Assembly: GCA_036266995.1 (NCBI GenBank)
Contig: DATAWX010000245.1
Location: forward strand, 1 to 56,043
Direction: 5' to 3'
Length of the DNA: 56,043 bases
Source: GCA-003244245 sp036266995
GTDB taxonomy: Bacteria; Actinomycetota; Actinomycetes; Mycobacteriales; Pseudonocardiaceae
Part shown: one piece after another, positions 17,088 to 26,047 of the stretch
Numbering within the stretch: the first letter of the stretch is position 1
How the letters are laid out: each line of letters begins with the position of its first letter
Translations under genes and position numbers: made by a program
Notes under the pieces: model-generated
The model's input: the letters and a program-made list of their open reading frames with translations, nothing else
Told to the model about the DNA's origin: nothing
The model's database searches: none

Positions 17088-20000
17088 ATGCGCTCCGTGC
17101 CCATCCTGGTTCGTTCCGTCACCGAAGCCGTCCAGCCGATCGTCTGGGGTCCGGACGCGCGCGGGGTGCTGGAACACGCTGGCGGCCCGTTGCGGGTGTT
17201 GGGTGGCCCGGGCACTGGCAAGACCACTCTCGTGGCGCACACTGTTGCGGATCGGGTGCTTCGCGGGGTGGACCCCGAGCGGGTGCTGGTGCTCACCTCC
17301 AGCCGCCGGGCTGCCGCCAACTTGCGGAATCGCATCGTCGAGTGTCTCGTGGCGCACGGGGTGACGCCGACGGTGCGGGAACTGCTGGTGCGCACCGTGC
17401 ACTCTTACGCCTTCGGGGTGCTGCGCCTGCAGGCGGCGCTGCAGGATCTTCCGCCGCCCCGGTTGCTGTCCGGCCCCGATCAGGATGTAGTGATCAGGGA
17501 GTTGCTCGCGGGCCAGCGGGCGGCCGGCGGTCGAGGGTGGCCGGCCCGGCTGCGTTCGGCGTTGGGGCTGCCGGCCTTCGCCGCTGAACTGCGGGATCTG
17601 CTCATGCGCGCCGCGGAACGCGGGCTGGCGCCGGAGGATCTCATCACGCTGGGTCGCACGAAGGGGCGCGACGAATGGGTAGCCGCCGGGCGCTTCTTTC
17701 GCACCTATGAGCAGGTGATGCTGCTGCGCGGGTCGGTGGGTACCGCCGCCCCGCAAGCCACCGCGCCAGCGCTGGACGCCGCCGAGCTGGTGTCCGCGGC
17801 GCTGCTGGTGCTCGACACCGATGCCGAGGTGATGCGCAGGGAATCCGACCGGGTGCGTCACCTCATCGTCGACGATGCCCAGCACCTCGACCCGTTGCAG
17901 GGCGCCGTGGTGACCCGCCTCGGCGCGAGCACCCACGAGCTCCTGCTGGTCGGCGATCCCGACCAGACGGTCTTCTCGTTTCGAGGTGCGGACCCCGGAT
18001 TGCTCACCACCGGTGGTGGCCCGGTCATCCGGCTGAGTGTGGATCACCGGATGGCGCCGGCGGTACGGGCCGCGGTGTCCCGGCTCGCGGGCCGGTTGCC
18101 CGGCCCGCGAGCCAACCTGCCCGGTCCGGTGGGGCAGCCCCCCGGCGGGGAGGTCACCGTCCGGGTCTTCGGCTCCGCGGCGACCGAAGCATCGTGGCTG
18201 GCCAATCAGCTCCGCCGGGCTCATCTGCTGGACGCAGTGGCCTGGTCGGACATGGCGATCCTGGTGCGATCCACCGGGCGGGCGCTGCCAGTGCTGCGCC
18301 GGGCACTGCTCGCGGCGGGGGTGCCGATGGCGGCGCCGCGCGAGGAGCTGCCGGTGGCCCGCCAAGGCGCGGTGCTGCCGATGCTGGGGGTGTTGCGCTG
18401 CGCGGTACAGCCTGGCGCCCTCGACGAGGAGACCGCGGCCGCGCTGCTGACCTCCCCGCTGGGCGGGGCCGACCCGCTGGCTGTGCGCCGGCTGCGCCGG
18501 GAGCTGCGCCGCCGCGAGCTCGCCGCCGGGGAGCCGCGAACCAGCGGCGCGTTGCTGGTCGACGTGCTGCGCACCGACCGCGAGCCAGGCAGCCGGGGGC
18601 TGGACGGGCTCGAGGAGCGCACAGCGGCGCCGGCGGCGAGGCTCGCAAGCCTGCTCACCGCCGCCGCTCGTGCGGCCCGGCGAGGGGACAGTGCTGAGGA
18701 AGTGCTGTGGCAGCTGTGGCAGGCCAGTGGGCTCGCGCAGCGTTGGGCCGCTATCGCGGCGCGCGGCGGTACGGCTGGTGCGCAGGCCGACCGGGACCTT
18801 GACGCGGTGGTCGCGCTGTTCGACGCCGCCGCCCGGTACGCCGATCGGCTACCCGGCGCCGATGGTGGCCCGGCCGGCGTGCTCGGCTTTTGCGACTACC
18901 TTACTGATCAGCAGATACCCGGCGACTCGCTGGCTGCACGTTCGCCAGAGGGCGAATCGGTCACCGTCGCGACCGTGCACGCCGTAGCCGGCCGTGAATG
19001 GTCACTCGTCGCGGTCCCCGGGGTGCAGGAGGGTAGCTGGCCGGACCTGCGGCTGCGCGGCTCCCTGCTCGGCGTGGAACATCTGATCGACACCACCGCA
19101 GGCGTCGAATCCATCACGGTCTCGCGCACCGCGCCGCTGCTGGCCGAGGAACGGCGGCTGCTGCTGGTGGCCGCGAGCCGGGCCCGGCACCGGCTGTTGG
19201 TCACCGCGGTGCGCGGGGAAGACGAACAGCCGTCTCGGTTTCTCGACGAGCTCGAGGGCACGGACGCGTCGACGCACGAGCGACCAGTGCAACCTCGGCA
19301 ACGAGGGCTGATCCTCCCCGAGCTCGTCGCGGAGCTGCGCCGGGTGTGCTGTGATCCCGCCGAGGACAGCGTGCGACGGGGCGGCGCCGCGGCCGGTTTG
19401 GCCCAGCTCGCACATGCCGGGGTGGCCGGCGCGCACCCCGATGCCTGGTACGGGTTAGGGCCGCTGTCGAGTGACGCCCCTTTACGGGTGCCGGGTGAGC
19501 CGGCCCGCGTGTCACCGTCGCTGGCGGAGCTGGTGTCGAACTGCCCATTGCGCTGGTTTCTCACCCGGCACGGTGGTGAGGATGTGCGGGCGCTGGCCGC
19601 GGTCACCGGGTCGCTGGTGCACAGGTTGGTCCAGGCGGCGGCGGCAGGTGCCAGCGATCAGCAGCTGGAGCTGGCGTTGGGTCAGGCGTGGACCGGCGTC
19701 GACGCGGGTGCCCCGTGGTACTCCCGGGCAGAACAGCAGCGGGTTCGTCAGATGGTCGCGTCATTTCGCATCTGGTGGAGCGCGAGCCGCAGCGAGCTCA
19801 CTGAAGTCGGTTGTGAGCAGGCCTTCGAGGTGCAGCTTCCCGCTGCGCCAGGTGGTGCTGACGACCCAGTTGTGCAACTGCACGGGAGAGTGGACCGGTT
19901 GGAGCGCGACCGCCACGGCCGTCCAGTGATCATCGACGTGAAAACCGGCAAGGTCCCGGTCAGTAAAGAGGCCGCGCAGAGCCACCCGCAGCTGGCCATC

Positions 20001-20285
20001 TACCAGCTCGCCGCGGTTTATGGCGCCTTCGCGGAACACGGCCTGCCCGCCGAACCTGGTGGGGCCTGCATCGTGTCGGTCTCCGCGCGAAACGCCGCAC
20101 CGGTGCAGCGTGATCAACGGCCGTTGGACGCGGCGGCGTTGGAGCGCTGGAACGACGTCGTGCGCGAGGCTGCTCGGCGCACAGCGGGGCCGGAATTCGT
20201 CGCCATAGACAATGGCGACTGCGCGCGGTGCCCCTCGAAGATCGCCTGCCCGCTGCACGACTCCGGTCGGCAGGTCACCCAATGA
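17088..20285 (+). CDS. adnA: AdnA-like subunit of the AdnAB helicase-nuclease
   Basis: A 1065-residue UvrD/RecB-type protein, close to the usual AdnA size. Walker A is GGPGTGKT (residues 39-46) and the motif II equivalent is IVDDAQHLDP. The C-terminal RecB-like nuclease has VIIDVKTGKVPV near residue 946. Cysteines in NCPLRWF (about 818) and CARCPSKIACPLH (about 1045-1054) can hold a 4Fe-4S cluster as in AddB. AdnAB resects DNA double-strand breaks in actinobacteria. The gene overlaps adnB by four bases, which fits a heterodimer made in equal amounts. Confidence 0.92.
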   Translation: MRSVPILVRSVTEAVQPIVWGPDARGVLEHAGGPLRVLGGPGTGKTTLVAHTVADRVLRGVDPERVLVLTSSRRAAANLRNRIVECLVAHGVTPTVRELLVRTVHSYAFGVLRLQAALQDLPPPRLLSGPDQDVVIRELLAGQRAAGGRGWPARLRSALGLPAFAAELRDLLMRAAERGLAPEDLITLGRTKGRDEWVAAGRFFRTYEQVMLLRGSVGTAAPQATAPALDAAELVSAALLVLDTDAEVMRRESDRVRHLIVDDAQHLDPLQGAVVTRLGASTHELLLVGDPDQTVFSFRGADPGLLTTGGGPVIRLSVDHRMAPAVRAAVSRLAGRLPGPRANLPGPVGQPPGGEVTVRVFGSAATEASWLANQLRRAHLLDAVAWSDMAILVRSTGRALPVLRRALLAAGVPMAAPREELPVARQGAVLPMLGVLRCAVQPGALDEETAAALLTSPLGGADPLAVRRLRRELRRRELAAGEPRTSGALLVDVLRTDREPGSRGLDGLEERTAAPAARLASLLTAAARAARRGDSAEEVLWQLWQASGLAQRWAAIAARGGTAGAQADRDLDAVVALFDAAARYADRLPGADGGPAGVLGFCDYLTDQQIPGDSLAARSPEGESVTVATVHAVAGREWSLVAVPGVQEGSWPDLRLRGSLLGVEHLIDTTAGVESITVSRTAPLLAEERRLLLVAASRARHRLLVTAVRGEDEQPSRFLDELEGTDASTHERPVQPRQRGLILPELVAELRRVCCDPAEDSVRRGGAAAGLAQLAHAGVAGAHPDAWYGLGPLSSDAPLRVPGEPARVSPSLAELVSNCPLRWFLTRHGGEDVRALAAVTGSLVHRLVQAAAAGASDQQLELALGQAWTGVDAGAPWYSRAEQQRVRQMVASFRIWWSASRSELTEVGCEQAFEVQLPAAPGGADDPVVQLHGRVDRLERDRHGRPVIIDVKTGKVPVSKEAAQSHPQLAIYQLAAVYGAFAEHGLPAEPGGACIVSVSARNAAPVQRDQRPLDAAALERWNDVVREAARRTAGPEFVAIDNGDCARCPSKIACPLHDSGRQVTQ

Positions 20286-23200
20286 CGACGGTGCATGCCA
20301 GCTGTATCGAGCCCGCTGAGCTTGCCACGGAACTCGGGATCGCCCGGCCCACCGCGGAACAGGCCGCCGTCATCGCCGCCGACCCAGAGGGCCCGACGCT
20401 CGTGGTCGCCGGTGCCGGATCGGGTAAGACCGAGACGATGGCCGCCCGAGTGGTGTGGCTGGTCGCCAACGGGTACGTCACCCCCGACGGAGTGCTCGGC
20501 CTGACGTTCACCCGCAAGGCGGCCCAGCAGCTCGCCGAGCGCGTCCGGGCCCGGCTGCGCCGCCTCGCCGGTTCGGCGGTGCTGGATCGACTCGACCCCA
20601 CCGGGCAGCGTAGGGCGGCGGTGCTGGCCAGCGAGGCCACCGTGCTGACCTACCACGCCTACGCCGGCCGGCTGGTCGCTGAGCACGCGCTGCGACTGCC
20701 CATCGACCCAGGGGCCCGGCTGCTCACTGAGACCGGCGCGTGGCAGCTCGCGCACCGGGTCACCGCCGGCTGGGAGCCGGACCTGGACCTCGACGGGAAG
20801 GTGCCGCACACGGTCACCGGTTGGGTCCTCGGGCTGGCCGGGCAGCTTGCCGAGCATTTGTGTGAGCCGGAGCAGCTGCGGGAATCCACCGAGGCGCTGA
20901 TCACGGCGCTGATCACGGCTTCGCCGACTTCGCGCCAGCGGGGCCCGCTGCGCGCCGATCTCACGTCGGTGGTGCGCAGTCAGCGGTCCCGGCTGGCGAT
21001 ACTGCCGCTGGTGCAGCGCTACACGGAGCTCAAGCGGCGCGAGGCCGTGCTCGACTTCGGCGACCAGATGGGCATCGCGGCCAAGCTGGCGCGTGACCAT
21101 CCGGAGGTCGGCGAGACCGAGCGGGTTCGCTTCGGCGCCGTGCTGCTCGACGAATACCAGGACACCGGACATGCCCAGCGGGTGCTGCTGCGGTCGTTGT
21201 TCGGCAGCATCGCTGCCGTCGGGCACGCGATCCCGGTCACCGCGGTGGGCGACCCCTGCCAGTCGATCTACGGCTGGCGCGGTGCCTCAGCGGCCAACCT
21301 GCCGCGATTCACCACCGACTTCCCCCACGGCGACGGGACCCCCGCCGTCACCCGCGGGCTGCTGACCAGCTTCCGCAACCCACTAGAGGTGCTTGCGGTG
21401 GCGAACGCGGTCTCCGGCGAGCTTCGGGGCCGCCCGGTGCGCGTCGGCGAGTTGCGCTGCCGCGACGGTGCCGAACCCGGTGAGGTCCGCTGCGCGCTGC
21501 TGCCCGACGTCCGCACCGAGGTGAGCTGGGTTGCTGACGCCATCGCCGACCGCTGGTGTCCGGCGATGGCCGACCAGGGCGCCCCGCCGACCACCGCGGT
21601 GTTGGTTCGCCGCCGCTCTGACATGGCGGCGCTGGCCGCCGCGTTGCGCACCCGCGATGTTCCCGTCGAGGTGGTGGGGCTGGGTGGGTTGCTGGACACA
21701 CCAGAGGTCCGCGACCTGGTGTGCGTGCTGCGTCTGCTCGTCGATCCGCTGGCCGGTACTGCTGCGGCGCGGCTGCTGACCGGTGCGCGGTGGCGGTTCG
21801 GCGCGGCGGATCTGGCCGCGCTGTGGCGTCGTGCCCGGGAGCTGGCGATGGATCCCCGGAGTCCATCGGGCCAGGACTGCGGGGGTGCGCGCAGCGCCGC
21901 GGAGGACGTGCTTGCCGCCTTGCCCGGCGAGCTACCCGGGGAACCTGTCGATCAGGCGGGGCTGGTCGACGCGCTGGATTCGCCTGGCGATCCGGCCCGA
22001 TACTCCGAGCTGGGTTACCAGCGGCTGCACACCCTGGCCGCCGAGCTGCGCGCGCTGCGGCGCCGCGTCACCCAGCCGTTGACCGATCTGGTGGCCGACG
22101 TCGAGCGGTCCCTGCTGCTGGACATCGAGTCGCTGGCCCGTCCGGGTCCCGTCGGCCGGGCCCACCTGGATGCCTTTGCTGACGTGGTCGCGGACTTCGC
22201 GGCAGGTAGCCCGCTGGCCGGCTTGCCCGCGCTGCTGGACTACCTGGCCACCGCCGAGGATGCCGAAGATGGTCTCGAGTCGGGCGAGGTCGAGGTCGCC
22301 TGCGACCGCGTGCAGATCCTCACCGTGCACGCAGCCAAAGGTCTGGAATGGCAGGTGGTAGCCGTCCCGCATCTGGTGGACGGCGTGTTCCCGGCAGCGA
22401 AGAAGAGCTCGTCGTGGCTGCGGACGATCACTGAGCTGCCGGTGTCGCTGCGTGGCGACCGGGCCGACCTGCCCGACCTCGGGCTGCCCGCCGGAGCTGA
22501 CCAGAAGGAGATCGCCGCGGCCGTCGCGGACCACGAGGCGGCTTTCGACACCCGGAGACTGACAGAGGAACGCCGGCTGATGTACGTCGCGCTGACCCGG
22601 GCAGAGCAGACCCTGCTGGTGAGCGGTCACCACTGGGGCGAGGGCGCCAGCACACCCCGGTCGCCCTCGGGCTTCCTGTCGGAGATTCGCGACGTTGAGC
22701 ACTGTGTGATCGATCAATGGGCCGCGGCCCCCGGCGAGGGCGAGCCGAACCCGCTGGACACCGAACCGCGGCGCACGCTCACGCCCGCCGATCCGCTGGG
22801 CTCGCGGCGCGACGCCGTCGCCGAGGGTGCCCAGCTGGTGCGCGATGCCCTGGTGCTGATGAGCTCCGAGCAGCCATCGGTGGGCGGTGCAGCCGGTTGG
22901 CAGCGCGAGATCGACGTATTGCTTGCGGAGCGGGCTGCCCGCCGCGGTGCGCAACGCGTCGTACTGCCCGCGCACCTGTCGGTGAGCCAGCTCGTGGAGC
23001 TCGCCGAGGATCCATCAGCGCTAGCCGCGCGGCTACGAAGGCCTCTGCCGTTCCCACCGAACCCGCTCGCTCGCCGCGGTACCGCCTTTCACGCGTGGCT
23101 GGAACGCCGGTTCGGCTGCACTCGGCTGATCGATCACGATGAGCTGCCCGGCGCTGCCGATGAAGGCGCCGCCCCGAACGCCGAACTCGGATTGCTACAG

Positions 23201-23560
23201 GCAGCTTTCCTCGCCAGCGAGTGGGCGCCACGTAGCCCGCACGACGTCGAGGTGCCCTTTGAAACCGTGTTCGATGGGGTGGGCGTGCGTGGCCGGATGG
23301 ATGCGGTGTTCGCCGATCCCGATGGTGGCTGGACAGTGGTCGACTGGAAGACCGGCGTGGTGCCCGATGCGGTCACGTTGCGGGCGGTAAGCGTGCAGCT
23401 CGCGGCCTACCGGCTGGCTTGGTCCGCGCTGTCTGGTGCGCCGCTGGGGCGGGTCCGGGCGGCGTTTCACTACGTCCGCGACAACCGAACGGTGCGACCC
23501 GCCGACCTGCTCGACGCCGACGGATTGCGCGATCTGTTGCGCACGATCCCGGTCGGCTGA
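20282..23560 (+). CDS. adnB: AdnB-like subunit of the AdnAB helicase-nuclease
   Basis: A 1092-residue partner of AdnA, starting at the ATG that overlaps the adnA stop. Walker A is VVAGAGSGKTET (about residues 41-52), motif II is LLDEYQDTGHAQ near 289, and a later helicase motif is LTVHAAKGLEWQVVAVPHL. The C-terminal nuclease motif is VVDWKTGVVP near 1019 with QLAAYRLAW following. In mycobacteria AdnB is the leading motor of the complex. No frameshift or missing motif is apparent. Confidence 0.93.
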   Translation: MTTVHASCIEPAELATELGIARPTAEQAAVIAADPEGPTLVVAGAGSGKTETMAARVVWLVANGYVTPDGVLGLTFTRKAAQQLAERVRARLRRLAGSAVLDRLDPTGQRRAAVLASEATVLTYHAYAGRLVAEHALRLPIDPGARLLTETGAWQLAHRVTAGWEPDLDLDGKVPHTVTGWVLGLAGQLAEHLCEPEQLRESTEALITALITASPTSRQRGPLRADLTSVVRSQRSRLAILPLVQRYTELKRREAVLDFGDQMGIAAKLARDHPEVGETERVRFGAVLLDEYQDTGHAQRVLLRSLFGSIAAVGHAIPVTAVGDPCQSIYGWRGASAANLPRFTTDFPHGDGTPAVTRGLLTSFRNPLEVLAVANAVSGELRGRPVRVGELRCRDGAEPGEVRCALLPDVRTEVSWVADAIADRWCPAMADQGAPPTTAVLVRRRSDMAALAAALRTRDVPVEVVGLGGLLDTPEVRDLVCVLRLLVDPLAGTAAARLLTGARWRFGAADLAALWRRARELAMDPRSPSGQDCGGARSAAEDVLAALPGELPGEPVDQAGLVDALDSPGDPARYSELGYQRLHTLAAELRALRRRVTQPLTDLVADVERSLLLDIESLARPGPVGRAHLDAFADVVADFAAGSPLAGLPALLDYLATAEDAEDGLESGEVEVACDRVQILTVHAAKGLEWQVVAVPHLVDGVFPAAKKSSSWLRTITELPVSLRGDRADLPDLGLPAGADQKEIAAAVADHEAAFDTRRLTEERRLMYVALTRAEQTLLVSGHHWGEGASTPRSPSGFLSEIRDVEHCVIDQWAAAPGEGEPNPLDTEPRRTLTPADPLGSRRDAVAEGAQLVRDALVLMSSEQPSVGGAAGWQREIDVLLAERAARRGAQRVVLPAHLSVSQLVELAEDPSALAARLRRPLPFPPNPLARRGTAFHAWLERRFGCTRLIDHDELPGAADEGAAPNAELGLLQAAFLASEWAPRSPHDVEVPFETVFDGVGVRGRMDAVFADPDGGWTVVDWKTGVVPDAVTLRAVSVQLAAYRLAWSALSGAPLGRVRAAFHYVRDNRTVRPADLLDADGLRDLLRTIPVG

Positions 23561-23644
23561 CCGCGAGCCGGCCCCGAGGTCGTAGTGCCGCGATGCGGCC
23601 TTGGTAACCGATCCCCACGATCTCCGTAAAAATGTTGCCACTGA

Positions 23645-23823
23645 CTACGTATTCGAAAAGCTGCTCCAGCGCTAGGTAGTCGATCAAAGGATTTACGTGC
23701 GACTACCGATTGCCGCATGGTGTTAGTTCTCGGCAGGGTATGTGGTGCCGAATCGGCAATGTCGCCGAGGACGTGGTTTCCTGTGCCCGGGTCACCGGGA
23801 CTTACCTTTCCTAGGAGGACTTG
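23645..23823 (+). promoter_or_regulatory. peptide cassette 1 control region
   Basis: First of four related upstream regions. In order: CTACGTATTCGAAA (23645), CTACCGATTGCC (23703), GGCAGGGTATG (23732), the dyad TGCCGAATCGGCA (23746-23758), the hairpin CCCGG-GTCA-CCGGG (23786-23799), and ACCTTTCCTAGGAGGA ending just before the start. Order and spacing recur in copies 2-4. The sequence between adnB and this block shows nothing else. Confidence 0.65.
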
Positions 23824-24123
23824 ATGTCTGATTCACTAAGCTTTGCGGAGATCGATGGGCAGCACGTGGAGCTGCTGCCGGCCCGCACCGTCTTGTCCAT
23901 GTTCAGAGCTGGCGGTGGTTCCAGCGGTGGCGACGCCGGCAACGGTGGCGCGGGTGGCACCAGTGGCACGGGCGGCGCAGGCAGCGGCAAGGCAGCGCTG
24001 ACCGGCGGCTGGTTCTACACCGAGGGCGATGTGTACAACAACATCACCGGCGGCGCCGGTGCCCCCAGCGGCTCTGCCGACGGTGGTCCCGCTACCGGTG
24101 GTGCCGGCGAGTCCGAGTCCTGA
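23824..24123 (+). CDS. glycine-rich peptide precursor 1 (divergent member)
   Basis: A 99-residue peptide. Residues 1-26 are the shared leader-like segment (MSDSLSFAEIDGQHVELLPA, then RTVLSMF). The rest is Gly/Ala/Ser-rich, has no cysteine and differs from the other three: it lacks their GDQTN block and instead carries GGWFYTEGDVYNNITGG near residues 60-76. The identical ribosome binding site sits 7 bases upstream. I infer a precursor peptide processed or displayed by the downstream M50 protease. Function is not known; a low-complexity structural protein is the main alternative. Confidence 0.8.
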   Translation: MSDSLSFAEIDGQHVELLPARTVLSMFRAGGGSSGGDAGNGGAGGTSGTGGAGSGKAALTGGWFYTEGDVYNNITGGAGAPSGSADGGPATGGAGESES

Positions 24124-24176
24124 GCCGACAACTTTGCTCCAGCTGATCAGAGTCATCGCTCGGCGTGGGGGTTCGG

Positions 24177-24203
24177 GGGAGGGGCGGCGCGGCTGCCCCT
24201 CCC
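24177..24203 (+). terminator. G/C hairpin after peptide gene 1
   Basis: GGGAGGGGC pairs with GCCCCTCCC around a 9-base loop, 54 bases after the stop. There is no T-run, so it may be a partial terminator or an RNA-stabilising hairpin. An equivalent hairpin follows every peptide gene. Confidence 0.55.
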
Positions 24204-24264
24204 GGCCTTCTGTGTCGCCAGTACGTACCGGCGCCGACGAAATGTACGACGCAAACATTGCCGC

Positions 24265-24456
24265 CTACGTATTCGAAAGACCAGTTCACCGTCTGTGGTC
24301 CGTTGCATAGGTAGTCCACTGGGACGAGTTAGGTGTTACTACTGATTGCCCCGTGACTTTACTGCAGGCAAAGTATGGATTGCCGAATCGGTAATGCCGC
24401 CGATGAAGCAATTATCGTCCCGGATCACTGGGACCACCTTTCCTAGGAGGATTTTG
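24265..24456 (+). promoter_or_regulatory. peptide cassette 2 control region
   Basis: Contains CTACGTATTCGAAA (24265), CTACTGATTGCC (24339), GGCAAAGTATG (24367), the dyad TGCCGAATCGGTA (24381-24393), the hairpin GTCCC-GGATCACT-GGGAC (24417-24434) and ACCTTTCCTAGGAGGA before the start. The boxes match those of copy 1 in order, at nearly the same distances. Confidence 0.65.
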
Positions 24457-24729
24457 ATGTCTGATGCGTTGAGCTTTGCGGAGATCGATGGGCAGCACGC
24501 GGAGTTGCTGCCGGCCCGCACCGTGATGTCGATGTTCAGTGCCGGTGGTGGCGGCGGCCGGGGCGGCAACGGCGGCCATGGTGGCACTGGCGGCGTCGGC
24601 CGGGGCGGCCTGGGTATCAACCTCTTGAACCTCAACCTGTTCGGTGACCAGACCAACAGTGCCGGTGACGGCACCGGTGGCGCGGGCGGTGCCGCCCTGG
24701 GCGGTGCAGGTGGAGCTGTCGCGAGCTGA
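24457..24729 (+). CDS. glycine-rich peptide precursor 2
   Basis: A 90-residue peptide. The leader reads MSDALSFAEIDGQHAELLPA followed by RTVMSMFSAGG. The C-terminal part starts with GGGGGRGGNGGHGGTGGVGR, then a hydrophobic/Asn block LGINLLNLNLFGDQTN, then a Gly/Ala-rich end. There is no cysteine. I place the start at 24457, not at the longer in-frame ATG 24346, because leader and ribosome binding site align exactly with copies 1, 3 and 4. Most similar to copy 3. Confidence 0.82.
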   Translation: MSDALSFAEIDGQHAELLPARTVMSMFSAGGGGGRGGNGGHGGTGGVGRGGLGINLLNLNLFGDQTNSAGDGTGGAGGAALGGAGGAVAS

Positions 24730-24765
24730 TTCGAGCCGGCGTCAATAGCGGTCAGCTGATCGCGC

Positions 24766-24812
24766 CGCTGAGGGGAGGGGTGGCCAGATCGTGGGCATCC
24801 CTCCCCTCAGCG
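24766..24812 (+). terminator. 14-bp G/C hairpin after peptide gene 2
   Basis: CGCTGAGGGGAGGG (24766-24779) pairs exactly with CCCTCCCCTCAGCG (24799-24812) around a 19-base loop. It is the strongest of the four hairpins that close the peptide cassettes. No T-run follows. Confidence 0.65.
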
Positions 24813-24914
24813 ACGCCAAGCACCAAACTGACGTCTACTGATAAGTATTCAGCGATGGCCATCCGTTGGCATAGGTACTCCCAGCGGGCAACGTTCCGTA
24901 GTCTGTGCGGCTGG

Positions 24915-25089
24915 CTACGTATTCGCAATAGTCGGCTGGTTCTACGTAGCTCCCTTAGTTGAGTTACGTGTGACTACTGATTGCCATGAACGTTACTGCG
25001 CGGCAGGGTATGAGTTACCAAATCGGTACTGCCACCGACCAGGTACTTGTGCCCGGCTCGCCGGGATCACCTTTCCTAGGAGGATTTAG
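24915..25089 (+). promoter_or_regulatory. peptide cassette 3 control region
   Basis: Contains CTACGTATTCGCAA (24915), CTACTGATTGCC (24974), GGCAGGGTATG (25002), the degenerate dyad TACCAAATCGGTA (25016-25028), the hairpin CCCGG-CTCG-CCGGG and ACCTTTCCTAGGAGGA before the start. The left dyad half is partly broken here. Confidence 0.65.
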
Positions 25090-25365
25090 ATGTCTGACGC
25101 ATTGAGCTTTGCTGAGATCGACGGTCAGCACGTGGAGCTGCTGCCGGCTCGTACTGTGATGTCGATGTTCAGCGCTGGTGGTGACGGCGGCGGCCGTGGC
25201 GGTAACGGCGGCGGGGGCGGCACGGGCGGCGTCGGCCGGGGTGGCCTCGGACTCAACCTCATCAACCTCAACTTGTTCGGCGACCAGACCAACGGCGCCG
25301 GCGACGGCCTCGGCGGCGCCGGCGGCAACGGCGACGGCGGCGCTGGCGGACCCGTGGGCAGCTGA
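25090..25365 (+). CDS. glycine-rich peptide precursor 3
   Basis: A 91-residue peptide with leader MSDALSFAEIDGQHVELLPA, then RTVMSMFSAGG. The core follows the pattern of copy 2: an R/G/N-rich stretch, LGLNLINLNLFGDQTN, and a Gly-rich tail ending GGPVGS. There is no cysteine, and there are few Ser/Thr residues, so lanthipeptide- or sactipeptide-type crosslinks are not expected. It starts at ATG 25090 with AGGAGG upstream. The high similarity to copy 2, including intergenic DNA, points to recent tandem duplication. Confidence 0.82.
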   Translation: MSDALSFAEIDGQHVELLPARTVMSMFSAGGDGGGRGGNGGGGGTGGVGRGGLGLNLINLNLFGDQTNGAGDGLGGAGGNGDGGAGGPVGS

Positions 25366-25412
25366 GCCGAGCCGGCGCCGCTGTGCGGTCACCTGTTCGT
25401 GGCCGCACCGTA

Positions 25413-25452
25413 GGCTGGGAGGAGTGGTCGAATCGCTCCCCTCCTCCCAGCC
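25413..25452 (+). terminator. 12-bp G/C hairpin after peptide gene 3
   Basis: GGCTGGGAGGAG (25413-25424) pairs exactly with CTCCTCCCAGCC (25441-25452) around a 16-base loop, 47 bases after the stop. It is equivalent to the hairpins after the other peptide genes. Confidence 0.62.
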
Positions 25453-25602
25453 AGCTACCGGGCTACTGCCTGCGGAAAAGCTGCCTTACCGGGTCTGTGT
25501 CATAGGTAGGTCGGCCCTATAACGTCCGTAGAGTCTCGGAGGTCCTAGGTACTCTTGTAACCCAAATAGTCTAAGTATGACACTCGTAAGAGTTAAGTAC
25601 CG

Positions 25603-25731
25603 CTACTGATTGCCACATCGATCTCATCATGGGCAAGGTATGAAGCGCCGGATCGGCACTGCCACCGATGCGGCGTTCGTAGTCCTGGGGCCATCTGGAG
25701 ACCACAGGACCCACCTTTCCTAGGAGGATCT
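25603..25731 (+). promoter_or_regulatory. peptide cassette 4 control region
   Basis: Contains CTACTGATTGCC (25603), GGCAAGGTATG (25632), the dyad CGCCGGATCGGCA (25646-25658), a hairpin GTCCTG...CAGGAC and ACCTTTCCTAGGAGGA before the start. The CTACGTATTCG box present in copies 1-3 is not found here, so this copy has diverged at its upstream end. Confidence 0.62.
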
Positions 25732-26001
25732 ATGTCTGACGCACTGAGCTTGGCCGAACTCGACGGGCAGCGCGTGGAGCTGCTCCCATCTCGTACCGTG
25801 TTGTCGCTGTTCAGCGTCGGTGGACCCGGACGCGGTGGCAACGGTGGTCTGGGTGCACCCGGTGGGGTGGGCAGGGGCGGCCTCGGCGCCAACCTCATCA
25901 ATGCCAACGTGCTCGGCGACCAGACCAACCTCGCCGGCACCGGTGTCGGCGGCGACGGTGGCGGCGCGACAGGCGGTGCCGGCGGAGCTGCTTACAGCTG
26001 A
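25732..26001 (+). CDS. glycine-rich peptide precursor 4
   Basis: An 89-residue peptide with leader MSDALSLAELDGQRVELLPS, then RTVLSLFSVGG. The core keeps the plan of copies 2 and 3 (GRGGNGG, GGVGRGGLGANLINANVLGD, QTN) and ends GGAGGAAYS. Substitutions are conservative (I to L, A to S, M to L), which suggests selection on the leader and on the NLINxN-GDQTN block. There is no cysteine. It is the copy nearest to the protease gene. Confidence 0.82.
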   Translation: MSDALSLAELDGQRVELLPSRTVLSLFSVGGPGRGGNGGLGAPGGVGRGGLGANLINANVLGDQTNLAGTGVGGDGGGATGGAGGAAYS

Positions 26002-26047
26002 TTGCCGCCGGTGCTACCGGCTGCCAGGCTGTTGCGTGCGGGGGGCT

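Noticed and set aside
16794..18365. 523-residue minus-strand open frame overlapping adnA
   Set aside because: Overlaps the well-supported AdnA helicase; His/Gln/Arg-rich shadow composition.
23824..26001. PE_PGRS-type proteins because of the Gly-rich sequence
   Set aside because: No PE domain; the shared N-terminus is a 27-residue leader-like segment and the proteins are only 89-99 residues.
23824..26001. lanthipeptide or sactipeptide precursors
   Set aside because: No cysteines in any of the four peptides and no lanthionine synthetase or radical SAM gene nearby.
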